Positions 14,379 to 24,495 are shown, numbered from the stretch's first letter. The stretch: 64,000 bases of DNA from an uncultured Bacteroidales bacterium (GCA_902768125.1 CACXKA010000013.1:62001-126000); one strand, 5' to 3'. Notes: generated by a model from the letters alone, not told the origin. Program-made: numbers and translations.

Positions 14379-17258
14379 ATGAGAAGATTATTTCGAGTAT
14401 TAAGTGTTTTTCTGGGTTCCTCGCTGTGTGCGCTCACAGCCATGGCGCAAAACCCATTCGTACAAACTTGGTTCACCAGCGACCCTGCGCCGATGGTGCA
14501 TGGTGACCGTATCTATGTCTATACGGGTCATGATGAGGACAATGCCGACTTCTTCTGGATGCAGGAGTGGCGTGTGTATAGTTCTGCCGACATGGTGAAC
14601 TGGACCGATCATGGAAGCCCCTTGGCGTTGGAAAGCTTCAGTTGGGCAGATGACCGTGCCTGGGCAAGCCAGTGCATCGAGCGCAACGGCAAGTTCTATT
14701 GGTACATTTGTGCCCACTCGCGTCTTTCTGGCGGCATGGCCATTGGTGTGGCTGTGGCAGATTCGCCCACAGGTCCTTTCCGCGATGCCATTGGCAAGCC
14801 ACTTTATGAAAACGGCAGCTGGGATCACATCGACCCCACAGTGATGATTGATGATGACGGTCAGGCTTGGCTCTATTGGGGCAATCCCCGTGTGTATTGC
14901 GTGAAGCTGAACGAGGACATGATCAGCCTTGCTGGTGAGGTGTTCAACTTGGAGATGACGGAGGAAGGTTTCGGCGCTCCTGATATGGCTAAGCGTGACA
15001 GAAACAAGAAATACAAGGACACCTACACGGAAGGTCCTTGGATTATGAAGAAGCCTCAAATGGCTGATGCCAAGAAGGGTGCAAAGGCTGGTGGCTATTA
15101 CCTTCTCTATGCTGCTGGTGGTGTGCCTGAGCATCTGGCTTATTCAGAAGCTCCAACTCCTACAGGTCCTTGGACTTACAAGGGAACCATCATGCCAGAA
15201 GGTGGCACGGGTTCCTTCACCAACCATTGCGGCTATGAGCGTTTCAAGGGTCACGACTACTTCTTCTATCACACGGGCAAGCTCCCTGGTGGTGGCGGCT
15301 TTGGTCGTAGTGTGGCTGTGGAAGAGTTCAAGTTCAATGCGGATGGCACGTTCCCAACCATTTTGCCTACCGACAAGGGCGTGGAGCCTATTGGCACCTT
15401 GAATCCTTACGAGCGTGTACAGGCGGAGACGATGGCTTTCTCAAGAGGCATCAAGACCGAATGGAACGACGAGACGGGTGTGTATGTCACCTCTGCTCAT
15501 GCTGGTGACCCCAAGCATATCCTTGCGAAATCACATGGTGATGACTATATCAAGGTGCAGGCAGTGAACTTCGGCAAGAAAGTGCCTCGCACCTTCACGG
15601 CTCGCGTGGCAAGTGCCCTGAGAGGTGGTGCCATCGAAGTGCGCATCGACAGCCTCAGAGGCAAGACCATCGCACGTCTCGAAGTGCCTCACACTGGCGG
15701 TTGGGAGAAATGGCAGGAGGAAGTGGTTGACATCCGCGTTCCTGTGGCTGGCGTTCACGACATCTACTTCGTGTTCCGTGGTCGCATGGGTGTGCAGGTT
15801 TGCAACTTCGACTGGTGGCAGTTCCGTGGCATCGAGGAGTGCAACATGCCACTCTTCACGACGAAATACACAGCTGACCCATCGCCCATCGTAGTGGGCG
15901 ACACGCTTTTCCTCTATACTTCTCACGACTCTCATCCTGAGGATATCCACGATGAGAAGGAGAAGAACTCTGCTGGTTTCTTCATGTACGACTGGCTGCT
16001 TTGGTCAACCACCGACATGGTGAACTGGACAGAGCATGGTGCTGTGGCATCGCTTCGCGACTTCGAATGGCGTAGTCGTGAGAATGGTGCGTGGGCAATT
16101 CAGACGGTGGAGCGCAACGGCAAGTTCTACCTCTATGCACCGCTGCATGGACACGGTATCGGCGTGTTGGTGGCAGATTCTCCTTACGGACCTTTCAAAG
16201 ACCCACTCGGAAAGCCCCTCGTTTGGCAACAGGAGCATTGGGATGACATCGACCCCTCTGTGTTCATCGACGACGACGGGCAGGCTTGGATGTTCTGGGG
16301 TAACCCTCATGCCTATTGTGTGAAGCTCAACGAGGACATGATTTCCACGAACGGCGACATCTATGTGCTCAATCAGAAAGACGGTATGATGCGTCCTGTG
16401 AAGGAAGAGGGTAGCAAGATTAACCTCCGCGTGTCTTGGCAGGAGAAATCCAACTGGGCAATTCAGCACTACCAGGAGGGTCCTTGGTTCTACAAGCGCA
16501 ACGGACATTACTATATGGCATTCGCTTCCACTTGCTGCCCTGAGGCACTCGGTTATGCGATGAGCAACAGCCCGCTGGGTCCTTGGAAGGAAATGGGTTA
16601 CATCATGCGTCCAACAGAGCGTGACCGTGGTAACCATCCTGGCATCACCGATTACAAGGGCAACAGCTATGTGTTCGGTCAGAACTACGACATCATGCAC
16701 ATCGACACATGGGAGCACCACGAGCGTCGTTCTGTCAGTGGTCAGGAAATCACCTACAATGCTGATGGCACCATTCAGGAGATTCCTTACTGGCTCGACG
16801 AAGATCCTATGAAGCAACTCCACAGCCTCAATCCTTACAAGCGTGTGGAAGCTGAGACGATGAACTGGGGCTATGGCTTGAAGTCCTGCAAGGTGGGCAT
16901 CAAGAACACAGGTATCGTGAAGGATATGCCTTACTCACCAGGTCGCAAGAACCTCTATGTGACCGACATTGACGAGGGTGAATACATCCGTGTGAAGGGT
17001 GTTGACTTCGGTAGTGCTGGTGCGAAGAAATTCTTGGCTGGCGTGGCTTCGGCAAAGGGTAGTGGCAACATCGTGCTCACCATCGACGGCATCGAAGGAA
17101 AGGAAATCGGTCGTGTGGCTGTGAAGGCGACAGGTGCCGATGAGAAGTTCACCACCGTCAACGGCAAAGTGGAGAACGTGAAGGGTGTTCACGACCTCTA
17201 TCTGCACTTCGAGAACCTGAACGGCACGTTCAACTTCGACTGGTGGCAGTTCCAATAA
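14379..17258 (+). CDS. double GH43-CBM6 glycoside hydrolase
   Basis: A 959-residue secreted enzyme with two complete GH43 modules, each followed by a CBM6-like module. Order: signal peptide (1-23), GH43 (~25-345), CBM6-like (~350-485), GH43 (~487-815), CBM6-like (~820-959). Both catalytic modules keep the family's two Asp and one Glu: SDPAP (D35), IDPTVMIDDDG, TEGPW in the first; ADPSP, IDPSVFIDDDG, QEGPW in the second. Both binding modules end in FDWWQF. Likely arabinofuranosidase or xylosidase activity on xylan side chains. The modules are diverged, pointing to an old internal duplication. No type IX sorting domain is seen. Confidence 0.88.
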   Translation: MRRLFRVLSVFLGSSLCALTAMAQNPFVQTWFTSDPAPMVHGDRIYVYTGHDEDNADFFWMQEWRVYSSADMVNWTDHGSPLALESFSWADDRAWASQCIERNGKFYWYICAHSRLSGGMAIGVAVADSPTGPFRDAIGKPLYENGSWDHIDPTVMIDDDGQAWLYWGNPRVYCVKLNEDMISLAGEVFNLEMTEEGFGAPDMAKRDRNKKYKDTYTEGPWIMKKPQMADAKKGAKAGGYYLLYAAGGVPEHLAYSEAPTPTGPWTYKGTIMPEGGTGSFTNHCGYERFKGHDYFFYHTGKLPGGGGFGRSVAVEEFKFNADGTFPTILPTDKGVEPIGTLNPYERVQAETMAFSRGIKTEWNDETGVYVTSAHAGDPKHILAKSHGDDYIKVQAVNFGKKVPRTFTARVASALRGGAIEVRIDSLRGKTIARLEVPHTGGWEKWQEEVVDIRVPVAGVHDIYFVFRGRMGVQVCNFDWWQFRGIEECNMPLFTTKYTADPSPIVVGDTLFLYTSHDSHPEDIHDEKEKNSAGFFMYDWLLWSTTDMVNWTEHGAVASLRDFEWRSRENGAWAIQTVERNGKFYLYAPLHGHGIGVLVADSPYGPFKDPLGKPLVWQQEHWDDIDPSVFIDDDGQAWMFWGNPHAYCVKLNEDMISTNGDIYVLNQKDGMMRPVKEEGSKINLRVSWQEKSNWAIQHYQEGPWFYKRNGHYYMAFASTCCPEALGYAMSNSPLGPWKEMGYIMRPTERDRGNHPGITDYKGNSYVFGQNYDIMHIDTWEHHERRSVSGQEITYNADGTIQEIPYWLDEDPMKQLHSLNPYKRVEAETMNWGYGLKSCKVGIKNTGIVKDMPYSPGRKNLYVTDIDEGEYIRVKGVDFGSAGAKKFLAGVASAKGSGNIVLTIDGIEGKEIGRVAVKATGADEKFTTVNGKVENVKGVHDLYLHFENLNGTFNFDWWQFQ

Positions 17259-17293
17259 TCAGCCCTGATGCTGGGCGATTGTTCAGTAGAAAA

Positions 17294-17992
17294 TTAAAGA
17301 AAAGATTCAATGGTCGTTGTCCAATCCGTGGAGGGTGGGGCGACGACCATTCCATTTTGGGTCTTCGAGGTTTCTGCGTGTAAAGTGTGAATACCCAAGG
17401 CGGCTGCTGCTTCAAGGTTGGCAGACGAATCATCGAGGAAGAGGCATTCATCCGCTTGTGCATGAATCTGGCGCAACACCTCCCAATAGATTTCGTCGTT
17501 GGGCTTCGCCAAGTGCATTTCCTGTGAGAGGAATACGTGGTCAAAATGGCTGTCCACCACCTCCTGACCGCCAAAGCATTGGGATACAATCATCTGCCAA
17601 TGCGCTTCGTTTGTGTTCGACAGCATATAGATGTGGTAACCTCGTTCTTTCAGTTCCTTGACTTTCTCAAGACGGTAGGAAGGAATGGCGATGCAACAGG
17701 AGTTCCATGCCGCCAGCACTTCCTCGCGAGTCGTGCCTTCCTTGCAGTATTTTCGTACCCCTTCCAGAAAATCTTCTGTAGAGATGTCTCCTGTCTGATA
17801 AAGATGCAAGGCACCATTCGCCACGATGCCCTCACCCAACACGGCTGCTTTTGTCCCTGTAGGTGTTGGAACACTCTTCTTCTCAAAGGCTTTGAGATCA
17901 ACGCCCAAAGCCTCCATCTGGTGTATGCAATAGTTCAAATCGATGTCGAGCAAGACACCGCCCAAATCAAAAATGATATTCCGAATACCCAT
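17294..17992 (-). CDS. HAD family hydrolase
   Basis: A 232-residue haloacid-dehalogenase-type phosphatase, cytoplasmic. Motif I is FDLGGVLLDID (nucleophile D9), motif II SNTNE in MLSNTNEAHW, motif IV LFLDDSSAN. A helical cap between motifs I and II suits the HAD-IA/YihX-like group, often sugar-phosphate phosphatases. Asp at the usual position +2 of motif I is replaced by Gly (DLGG), common in this subgroup. It shares its direction with mscS, separated by a short tandem repeat. Substrate unknown. Confidence 0.85.
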   Translation of the reverse strand: MGIRNIIFDLGGVLLDIDLNYCIHQMEALGVDLKAFEKKSVPTPTGTKAAVLGEGIVANGALHLYQTGDISTEDFLEGVRKYCKEGTTREEVLAAWNSCCIAIPSYRLEKVKELKERGYHIYMLSNTNEAHWQMIVSQCFGGQEVVDSHFDHVFLSQEMHLAKPNDEIYWEVLRQIHAQADECLFLDDSSANLEAAAALGIHTLHAETSKTQNGMVVAPPSTDWTTTIESFL

Positions 17993-17997
17993 AAACC

Positions 17998-18049
17998 TCC
18001 AATCTCAAACCTCCAATCTCAAACCTCCAATCTCAAACCTCAAACCTCA
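17998..18049. repeat. CTCAAACCTCCAAT tandem repeat at the mscS 3' end
   Basis: Three to four 14-bp units. The mscS stop codon (TGA at 18042-18040) lies inside the repeat, so the last mscS codons are repeat-derived. The same GAGGTTTGA word occurs in the rsmF repeats near 43431 and 44461. Confidence 0.85.
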
Positions 18050-18948
18050 TTCTTAATATGCACATCCATCTGTGGATAAGGAATCTCGATGCCAGCCTTA
18101 CCCAGTTCGCGATAAACCTTCTCGGTCGTGTCGAATTTCACGCCCCAATAGTCGGGTGATTTCACCCAGACGCGTATCTGGAAGGTGATGCCGCTCGTGC
18201 CCATCGTGGTCATTGGAATGAATGGGGCAAACACGCCGCTCCGCATGATGCGTTCGTCTGCCTCAATGATGTTCATCAACACTTGGCGCACTTCATCGGG
18301 GTCGGCACCATAAGCCACATCCACGTCGATATCCACACGTCTTGTGGGTGCCGTTGTCGAGTTCTTCAGGCTTCCCGTTGCCAAAGGACCATTCGGAATG
18401 ATGATGATTTGGTTGTCGAGGGTAGCCATCACCGTGTTGAAGATTTGAATCTCTCTCACCGTTCCTGCAAATCCCTGTGCTTCAATGTAATCGCCTACCT
18501 TGTAAGGTTTCAGGATAAGAATCAGCACACCGCCAGCAAAGTTCTGCAATGTGCCGCTGAGTGCCATACCCACAGCGATACCTGCTGAGGCAAACACCGC
18601 CAAGAAAGAACTGGTGTCGATGCCCAGAATGCCTATAATGATGATGGCAAGAATCACGTTAAGTGAAATTGACACAAGGCTGTTCAGGAAAGAGGTCAAC
18701 GATGGCTCTACCTGACGCTTCTGAGTCACAGCACGCAATGCCTTGATGGTGTACTTGATGATGAAGCGTCCCACGAAATAGACGACCAGTGCCACCAGCA
18801 CATTCTTTCCAAACTGCGTGATGTAGCTAATCACATCATTCATGGCAATCTTGCTGAAATCCAAATTGCTCAATTCCGACACGATGTCATTTCCTGTCCC
18901 AATGCTGTTGGTTCCTTCCGACATCAATATTGCTTGTTCGTTATCCAT
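18040..18948 (-). CDS. small-conductance mechanosensitive channel
   Basis: MscS-family channel, 302 residues, inner membrane. N-terminal helices lead to the pore helix and beta domain FAGGVLILILKPYKVGDYIE, the family hallmark, with preceding ASAGIAVGMALSGTLQNF being the glycine/alanine-rich pore lining. The role is pressure release on osmotic downshock. The ATG at 18948 overlaps the pagL-like gene by 25 bp, and a TACCTTTG element lies 27 bp upstream inside that gene. An alternative start, M9 at 18924, would give TGATG coupling to the upstream gene. The C-terminus ends in a tandem repeat. Confidence 0.9.
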   Translation of the reverse strand: MDNEQAILMSEGTNSIGTGNDIVSELSNLDFSKIAMNDVISYITQFGKNVLVALVVYFVGRFIIKYTIKALRAVTQKRQVEPSLTSFLNSLVSISLNVILAIIIIGILGIDTSSFLAVFASAGIAVGMALSGTLQNFAGGVLILILKPYKVGDYIEAQGFAGTVREIQIFNTVMATLDNQIIIIPNGPLATGSLKNSTTAPTRRVDIDVDVAYGADPDEVRQVLMNIIEADERIMRSGVFAPFIPMTTMGTSGITFQIRVWVKSPDYWGVKFDTTEKVYRELGKAGIEIPYPQMDVHIKNEV

Positions 18949-20279
18949 TGTTCACTATGATTAAAATTTGTCGGCAAAGGTACGACTTTTTTCAGTCTTA
19001 ACGGCATACTGACGACAAATTCTGCAAAGTCAGCTTTTGTCAGGTGGGCTTTCACCTCGATTCCTGCTGTCAAGTCATGTAATTTGGGAAAGGTATAATG
19101 AACACCAATTCGATTAAAGAAAAAAGGATCTTTACGGTCAGAGTAGTCGCCCATTTGCTTATACAGATAGATGCCTCCACCCAACGCAAACGATACGTTG
19201 CCATAGAAGAGGGTGTGCTTCACATCCAGAGCTATCTCCCAAGGATTATGTTCACAATCGATGCCTTTCTCCGCATCTATGTCCCGAATATGGGCATAAC
19301 AGGAATTATATTGGATGTCGATGCCACCTCCAATAGCTCCGATTCTTGCATAGCGATACATGGCGTCAGCTTGGAAAGATGCCACAGAATAGAGGGCGAA
19401 GTCTTCCGTTCTCCAATCGGGATGATCTTTCTTGATTTGATATTGTGTGCGTTCCCAGTCTTCAAAACAAGTCTTTGCACCGATGCCACCCTTGAAATTC
19501 AGATACCAATAGGGCTGAAACTTGGGAGGTGTATATGCTTGTCGTTCCTTGAGCAAGGTCTCGTAATACGGGTAGTAAATCACGCCGAGGGTAGGACCCA
19601 ATATATTGGCACTACGATTCGGCATACAGGTGCTGCCGTTGCTGATGTGCCAATAGTCCAGTCCTGCTTTGATACCCCAAGATGGTGCAACACGATAGAT
19701 GGCATTCACGCTTCCTCCCGCATAAAACAGCACGTGTGAGCCAATCATGTCATTGTCCACGCTGCTTTGCCTGTCGTATTTGCTGGCTGAGTAGGCAAGA
19801 CCCAAGTTGCCACAGAGGTCAAACTCCCAGTGGTTGTCCCGATAGAGTGGATAAGCAAATGAACCAAAGATGGCAAAGGAATTGCCCAGATGCGTGTTAT
19901 AGGGTGCCAACTCATAGTAGTCCTCCGACAAATCATCCCAGTGAGGAAAGTCTTTATTGCGATGCATCGTGGCACCATTGTTTTTGCTGAACTTGCCCAC
20001 AATGGAGAAGGTGGGGTAGTGGTAGTCGTGGGCATAAGCATCGCTGTCGGAAGGCAGGCTCACATGGTTGAACTTGAACGCTACCGAATAGTCCGACTTC
20101 CCAATCATGTAGGCTTTCTGGTATTTATCCAAAAGCAACACCTGTCCAGCCTGCATTTCAGCCTCGTATCCCCAATGCCTCGACATAGAAGCTTTATCCA
20201 CCAGCGTGTCCATCTTCTCCGATTGGCAAAACGCTGTCAGACTTGACAGTAAAACCCATATAATGCTCAACAATCTCAT
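18924..20279 (-). CDS. PagL-like acyloxyacyl hydrolase (outer membrane)
   Basis: A 451-residue outer-membrane beta-barrel with signal peptide (MRLLSIIWVLL...FCQ). The motif WHISNGS, with His211 and Ser213, matches the HxSN signature of PagL-type lipid A 3-O-deacylases; the third acidic residue is not obvious to me. The family would remodel lipid A. I use ATG 20279 (M9 of the longest frame) as it begins the signal peptide. The 3' end overlaps mscS and contains its promoter, so the last ~20 residues are unlikely to be part of the barrel. Confidence 0.72.
   Translation of the reverse strand: MRLLSIIWVLLSSLTAFCQSEKMDTLVDKASMSRHWGYEAEMQAGQVLLLDKYQKAYMIGKSDYSVAFKFNHVSLPSDSDAYAHDYHYPTFSIVGKFSKNNGATMHRNKDFPHWDDLSEDYYELAPYNTHLGNSFAIFGSFAYPLYRDNHWEFDLCGNLGLAYSASKYDRQSSVDNDMIGSHVLFYAGGSVNAIYRVAPSWGIKAGLDYWHISNGSTCMPNRSANILGPTLGVIYYPYYETLLKERQAYTPPKFQPYWYLNFKGGIGAKTCFEDWERTQYQIKKDHPDWRTEDFALYSVASFQADAMYRYARIGAIGGGIDIQYNSCYAHIRDIDAEKGIDCEHNPWEIALDVKHTLFYGNVSFALGGGIYLYKQMGDYSDRKDPFFFNRIGVHYTFPKLHDLTAGIEVKAHLTKADFAEFVVSMPLRLKKVVPLPTNFNHSEQWITNKQY
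18975..18982 (-). promoter_or_regulatory. -7 element of mscS inside the pagL-like gene
   Basis: Minus-strand TACCTTTG, 26 bp upstream of the mscS ATG at 18948. It supports that start over the internal M9. Confidence 0.55.
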
Positions 20280-20300
20280 TAGTTTCTGCTCTTTGTAGTG

Positions 20301-20308
20301 CAAAGTTA
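20301..20308 (-). promoter_or_regulatory. -7 element of the pagL-like gene
   Basis: Minus-strand TAACTTTG, 21 bp before the ATG at 20279, in a short region divergent from lysS. Confidence 0.6.
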
Positions 20309-20317
20309 CAAAATATA

Positions 20318-20349
20318 TTTGGTTTTTCTCTCATTTATTCGTACCTTTG
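20318..20349 (+). promoter_or_regulatory. promoter of lysS
   Basis: TTTGG at 20318, 20-bp spacer, TACCTTTG at 20342-20349, then CA; ATG 28 bp downstream. It closely resembles the ftsY promoter. Confidence 0.8.
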
Positions 20350-20377
20350 CACACAAAATGTATAGTAGATAAGAAAC

Positions 20378-22129
20378 ATGAACGTACTTGAACTTTCGGA
20401 GCAGGAGATTAACAGAAGAAGTAACCTGCAGGCATTGAAGGATATGGGAATCAATCCGTATCCAGCAGAAGAATATCCAACGAACGCATTTTCAACAGAT
20501 ATCATCGCTGAATTTAAAGACCCACAGGTGGATGCTGAGGGAAACCCTACGGAGCCACTTCGTGAGGTGTGCATTGCTGGCCGCATGATGAGCCGCCGTG
20601 TGATGGGTAAGGCAAGTTTTGTGGAATTGCAAGACTCGAAGGGCAGGATTCAGGTGTATGTGACTCGTGACGACATTTGTCCTGAGGAAAACAAGGACTT
20701 GTATAACCAAGTGTTCAAGAAGTTGCTCGACTTGGGCGACTTTATTGGTGTGAAGGGCTTTGTGTTCCGTACGCAGACAGGTGAAATCAGCGTGCATGCA
20801 CAGTCCTTGACGGTGTTGGCAAAGAGCTTGAAGCCACTGCCTATCGTGAAGGAGAAGGACGGTCAGGTGTTTGATGCTTTTGAAGACCCTGAGTTGCGCT
20901 ATCGTCAGCGTTATGTGGACTTGGTGGTGAACAATGGCGTGAAGGATACCTTCCTGAAGCGTGCCACCATTCTGAGGACGATGCGTCAGGTGTTTGATGA
21001 GGCTGGTTTCACGGAAGTGGAGACGCCTATCCTGCAACAGATTGCGGGTGGTGCATCGGCTCGTCCATTCATCACACACCACAATGCGCTGAATGTGGAT
21101 CTCTATCTGCGTATTGCCACAGAGCTGTACCTGAAACGTCTGATTGTGGGCGGTTTCGAGGGTGTGTACGAGATTGGCAGAAACTTCCGCAATGAAGGTA
21201 TGGACAGAAGCCACAACCCTGAGTTCACTTGCATGGAGCTGTATGTGGCATATAAAGACTATAACTGGATGATGTCCTTCACGGAGCAGTTGCTGGAGAA
21301 GATTTGTGTGGCTGTGAATGGCACGACAGAGGTAAAGATTGGTGACAACATGGTGAGCTTCAAGGCTCCTTATCGTCGTCTGCCTATCTTGGATGCCATC
21401 AAGGAGAAGACGGGCTTCGATTGCGAAGGCAAGACAGAGGAGGAAATCCGTGCTTTCTGCAAGGAGAAGGGCATGGAAGTGGATGAGACCATGGGTAAAG
21501 GCAAACTCATCGACGAGTTGTTCGGTGAGTTCTGCGAAGGCTTCTTCATTCAGCCCACCTTCATCACTGACTACCCAGTGGAGATGTCTCCTCTCACGAA
21601 GATGCACCGTTCAAAGGCTGGCTTGACTGAGCGCTTTGAATTGATGGTGAATGGCAAGGAGTTGGCAAATGCTTATTCAGAGTTGAATGACCCGATTGAC
21701 CAAGAGGAACGTTTCATCGAGCAGATGAAGTTGGCAGACAAGGGTGATGACGAGGCAATGGTGATTGACCATGACTTCCTCCGTGCACTCCAGTATGGTA
21801 TGCCTCCTACATCGGGTATCGGTATTGGTATTGACCGTCTGGCTATCCTCATGACGGGTCAGCCAACCATTCAGGAAGTGTTGCTCTTCCCAACCATGAA
21901 GCCAGAGAAGAAGGCTCCTCGTGATGGTGTGGACAAGTTCGTGGCACTGGGTTTCTCTGAGGACATCGTGCCTGTGCTCTACAAGGTGGGTTACAACCTC
22001 GTGAGCGACCTTGAGGGTGGCAATGCCCAGAAGATCCAGCAGCAGATTGGCGAAGTGCTGAAGAAATACAAGTTGGACATTCAGAAACCGTCTGTGGACG
22101 AACTGAATGCAATCATTTCTAAAATTTAA
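20378..22129 (+). CDS. lysS: lysyl-tRNA synthetase, class II
   Basis: Charges tRNA-Lys with lysine. The 583-residue protein has the N-terminal OB-fold anticodon-binding domain (~50-160) and the class II catalytic core with motif 2 (RNFRNEGMDRSHNPEF) and motif 3 (GIGIGIDRLAIL). Residues about 512-583 form a helical C-terminal extension (APRDGVDKFVALGFSEDIV onward) absent from the ~505-residue E. coli enzyme and, as far as I recall, typical of Bacteroidales. gpsA follows after 3 bp, so lysS-gpsA-pgi form an operon. Confidence 0.97.
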   Translation: MNVLELSEQEINRRSNLQALKDMGINPYPAEEYPTNAFSTDIIAEFKDPQVDAEGNPTEPLREVCIAGRMMSRRVMGKASFVELQDSKGRIQVYVTRDDICPEENKDLYNQVFKKLLDLGDFIGVKGFVFRTQTGEISVHAQSLTVLAKSLKPLPIVKEKDGQVFDAFEDPELRYRQRYVDLVVNNGVKDTFLKRATILRTMRQVFDEAGFTEVETPILQQIAGGASARPFITHHNALNVDLYLRIATELYLKRLIVGGFEGVYEIGRNFRNEGMDRSHNPEFTCMELYVAYKDYNWMMSFTEQLLEKICVAVNGTTEVKIGDNMVSFKAPYRRLPILDAIKEKTGFDCEGKTEEEIRAFCKEKGMEVDETMGKGKLIDELFGEFCEGFFIQPTFITDYPVEMSPLTKMHRSKAGLTERFELMVNGKELANAYSELNDPIDQEERFIEQMKLADKGDDEAMVIDHDFLRALQYGMPPTSGIGIGIDRLAILMTGQPTIQEVLLFPTMKPEKKAPRDGVDKFVALGFSEDIVPVLYKVGYNLVSDLEGGNAQKIQQQIGEVLKKYKLDIQKPSVDELNAIISKI

Positions 22130-22132
22130 GCT

Positions 22133-23134
22133 ATGCAATTTCAATCTTGTGGACGAGTGGCAATCTTGGGTGGTGGTAGCTGGGCAACAGCTATCGCAAA
22201 GATTGTCATGCACCACGAAGAAAAGATAACATGGTATATGCGCAGGGATGACCGTATTGAGGACTTCAAGCGCATGCACCACAATCCAGCCTACCTGACA
22301 GGTGTTCACTTCGATGTAGACAGAATCAACTTCTCGAGTGACATCAATGAGGTGGTGAAGAACAATGACACGCTTATCTTTGTCATTCCTTCGCCCTACA
22401 TCAAGAGCCACCTGAAGAAGCTGAAGGCAAACATGCGAGAGAAGATGGTGGTGACTGCCATCAAGGGTATCGTGCCCGAAGAAAGCCTGACCGTGAGCCG
22501 CTACTTTGAACGTCAGTACAATGTGCCTGAAGAACAGGTGGCTTGTATTGGAGGTCCCAGCCATGCGGAGGAGGTGGCTCTTGACCGTCTCTGTTACCTG
22601 ACCATCGGATGTCGTGACTTGGACAATGCACAGGTGGTGGCAGATTTGTTTGCCAACAAGTATGTGAAGACCAATGTGTCGCCCGACATTGAGGGTATCG
22701 AATACTCCTCTGTGCTGAAGAACGTGTATGCCATTGCGGCAGGTATCTGTCACGGATTGAAATGGGGTGACAACTTCCAGGCGGTGCTGGTGTCGAATGC
22801 CTTGCAGGAGATGAAGCGGTTCTTGAAGTCGGTGCAGCCAGAAGATCGCCATGTGAGTGATTCTGCCTATCTGGGTGACCTGTTGGTGACGATGTATTCC
22901 AACTTCTCACGCAACCGTGTGTTTGGAACGATGATTGGACAGGGCTATTCAGTCAAGACAGCACAGTTGGAAATGGAGATGATTGCTGAGGGTTATTACG
23001 GCACCAACTGTATGAAGATTCTCAACAAGCGCTATCATGTGAACATGCCGATACTGGATGCTGTCTATAACATCCTCTACGAGAAGATTTCTCCAGCAGT
23101 GGAGATTAAGATATTGAGTGACTCACTGAGATGA
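22133..23134 (+). CDS. gpsA: NAD(P)-dependent glycerol-3-phosphate dehydrogenase
   Basis: Reduces dihydroxyacetone phosphate to sn-glycerol-3-phosphate for phospholipid synthesis. The 333-residue protein has the Rossmann motif LGGGSWATA near residue 11, the catalytic lysine region SSVLKNVYAIAAGI, and the C-terminal helical domain. It starts 3 bp after lysS and is followed by pgi. Length matches the family. Confidence 0.95.
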   Translation: MQFQSCGRVAILGGGSWATAIAKIVMHHEEKITWYMRRDDRIEDFKRMHHNPAYLTGVHFDVDRINFSSDINEVVKNNDTLIFVIPSPYIKSHLKKLKANMREKMVVTAIKGIVPEESLTVSRYFERQYNVPEEQVACIGGPSHAEEVALDRLCYLTIGCRDLDNAQVVADLFANKYVKTNVSPDIEGIEYSSVLKNVYAIAAGICHGLKWGDNFQAVLVSNALQEMKRFLKSVQPEDRHVSDSAYLGDLLVTMYSNFSRNRVFGTMIGQGYSVKTAQLEMEMIAEGYYGTNCMKILNKRYHVNMPILDAVYNILYEKISPAVEIKILSDSLR

Positions 23135-23160
23135 CAATCAACAACTAAAACCATATAACT

Positions 23161-24495
23161 ATGAAAATTGACATTACAAAAGCTGCCTCGTTTGTGAAGG
23201 CAGGAGCGATTGAGGCTTTGGAACCTCAGGTGAAGGCTGCTCAGGAAGCTCTTGAGCAGGGTACATGTGCTGGTAACGATTTCTTGGGTTGGATGCACCT
23301 TCCAAGTTCCATCACCCCCGAGTTTATTGCTGAATTGAACGCCACTGCCAAGGTGCTGCAGGAGAATTGTGAGGCTGTCGTGGTGGCTGGTATCGGAGGT
23401 TCCTATCTGGGTGCCCGCATGGTCATCGATGCCCTTTCCAACACCTTCGGCTGGTTGAAGCCTTCCAAGACTCCACGCATCTTGTTTGCTGGAAACAACA
23501 TTGGTGAGGATTACCTCTCTGAAATGATTGACTACCTGAAGGGTGTGAAGTTTGGCGTCATCAATATATCTAAGTCTGGCACCACGACTGAGACGGCTAT
23601 CACTTTCCGTCTCCTGAAGAAGATGTGTGAGGAACAGCGTGGCAAGGAAGAGGCTAAGAAAGTGATTGTAGCCATTACCGATGCCAAGAGAGGTGCTGCC
23701 CGCACGACGGCTGACAAGGAAGGTTACAAGTCCTTCATCATCCCAGACAATGTGGGTGGTCGTTTCTCAGTGCTCACGCCTGTGGGTCTGTTGCCCATCG
23801 CTGTGGCAGGTTACGACATTGCAGCCCTTGTGAAAGGTGCTCAGGATATGGAGAAGCAGTGTGCTATTGATGTTCCTTGCAAGGAGAATCCAGCTGCTGT
23901 CTATGCAGCTATCCGCAATGCCATCTACCAGAGTGGCAAGAAGATAGAGATCATGGCGAACTATCAGCCAAAACTCCATAACCTCGGAGAATGGTGGAAG
24001 CAGCTCTATGGCGAGAGTGAAGGCAAGGACGGCAAGGGTATCTTCCCTGCATCGGTTGACCTCACCACCGACCTCCACTCGATGGGTCAGTGGATTCAGG
24101 ATGGTGAACGCACTATCTTCGAGACCGTGATTTCTGTGGAGAAGCCCAACACCTGTCTGGCTGTGCCTTCAGATGAGGAGAACCTTGACGGTTTGAACTT
24201 CCTTGCTGGCAAGCGCATTGACGAGGTGAACAAGATGGCAGAACTGGGTACTCAGTTGGCTCATGTGGACGGTGGTGTGCCTAACATCAAGATTTCTATT
24301 GAGAAACTCGATGAGTACAACATCGGTCAGCTCATCTACTTCTTCGAGAAAGGCTGTGGTATCTCTGGCTTGATTCTGGGTGTCAATCCATTCAACCAAC
24401 CAGGTGTGGAGGCTTACAAGAAGAATATGTTCGCCCTCCTCAACAAACCTGGCTACGAGGCTGAAAGCAAAGCCATTCAGGAAAGACTGAAATAA
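23161..24495 (+). CDS. pgi: glucose-6-phosphate isomerase
   Basis: Interconverts glucose-6-phosphate and fructose-6-phosphate. At 444 residues this is the shorter bacterial form. Sugar-phosphate-binding segments [14 protein letters not shown] and [11 protein letters not shown] and the C-terminal [12 protein letters not shown] signature are clear. It is third in the lysS-gpsA-pgi run, with a 26-bp gap to gpsA. Confidence 0.96.
   Translation: MKIDITKAASFVKAGAIEALEPQVKAAQEALEQGTCAGNDFLGWMHLPSSITPEFIAELNATAKVLQENCEAVVVAGIGGSYLGARMVIDALSNTFGWLKPSKTPRILFAGNNIGEDYLSEMIDYLKGVKFGVINISKSGTTTETAITFRLLKKMCEEQRGKEEAKKVIVAITDAKRGAARTTADKEGYKSFIIPDNVGGRFSVLTPVGLLPIAVAGYDIAALVKGAQDMEKQCAIDVPCKENPAAVYAAIRNAIYQSGKKIEIMANYQPKLHNLGEWWKQLYGESEGKDGKGIFPASVDLTTDLHSMGQWIQDGERTIFETVISVEKPNTCLAVPSDEENLDGLNFLAGKRIDEVNKMAELGTQLAHVDGGVPNIKISIEKLDEYNIGQLIYFFEKGCGISGLILGVNPFNQPGVEAYKKNMFALLNKPGYEAESKAIQERLK

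Noticed and set aside
21677-22852. 391-residue minus-strand frame
   Set aside because: Lies antisense across lysS and gpsA, both clearly genuine. His/Cys-rich translation typical of antisense frames here.
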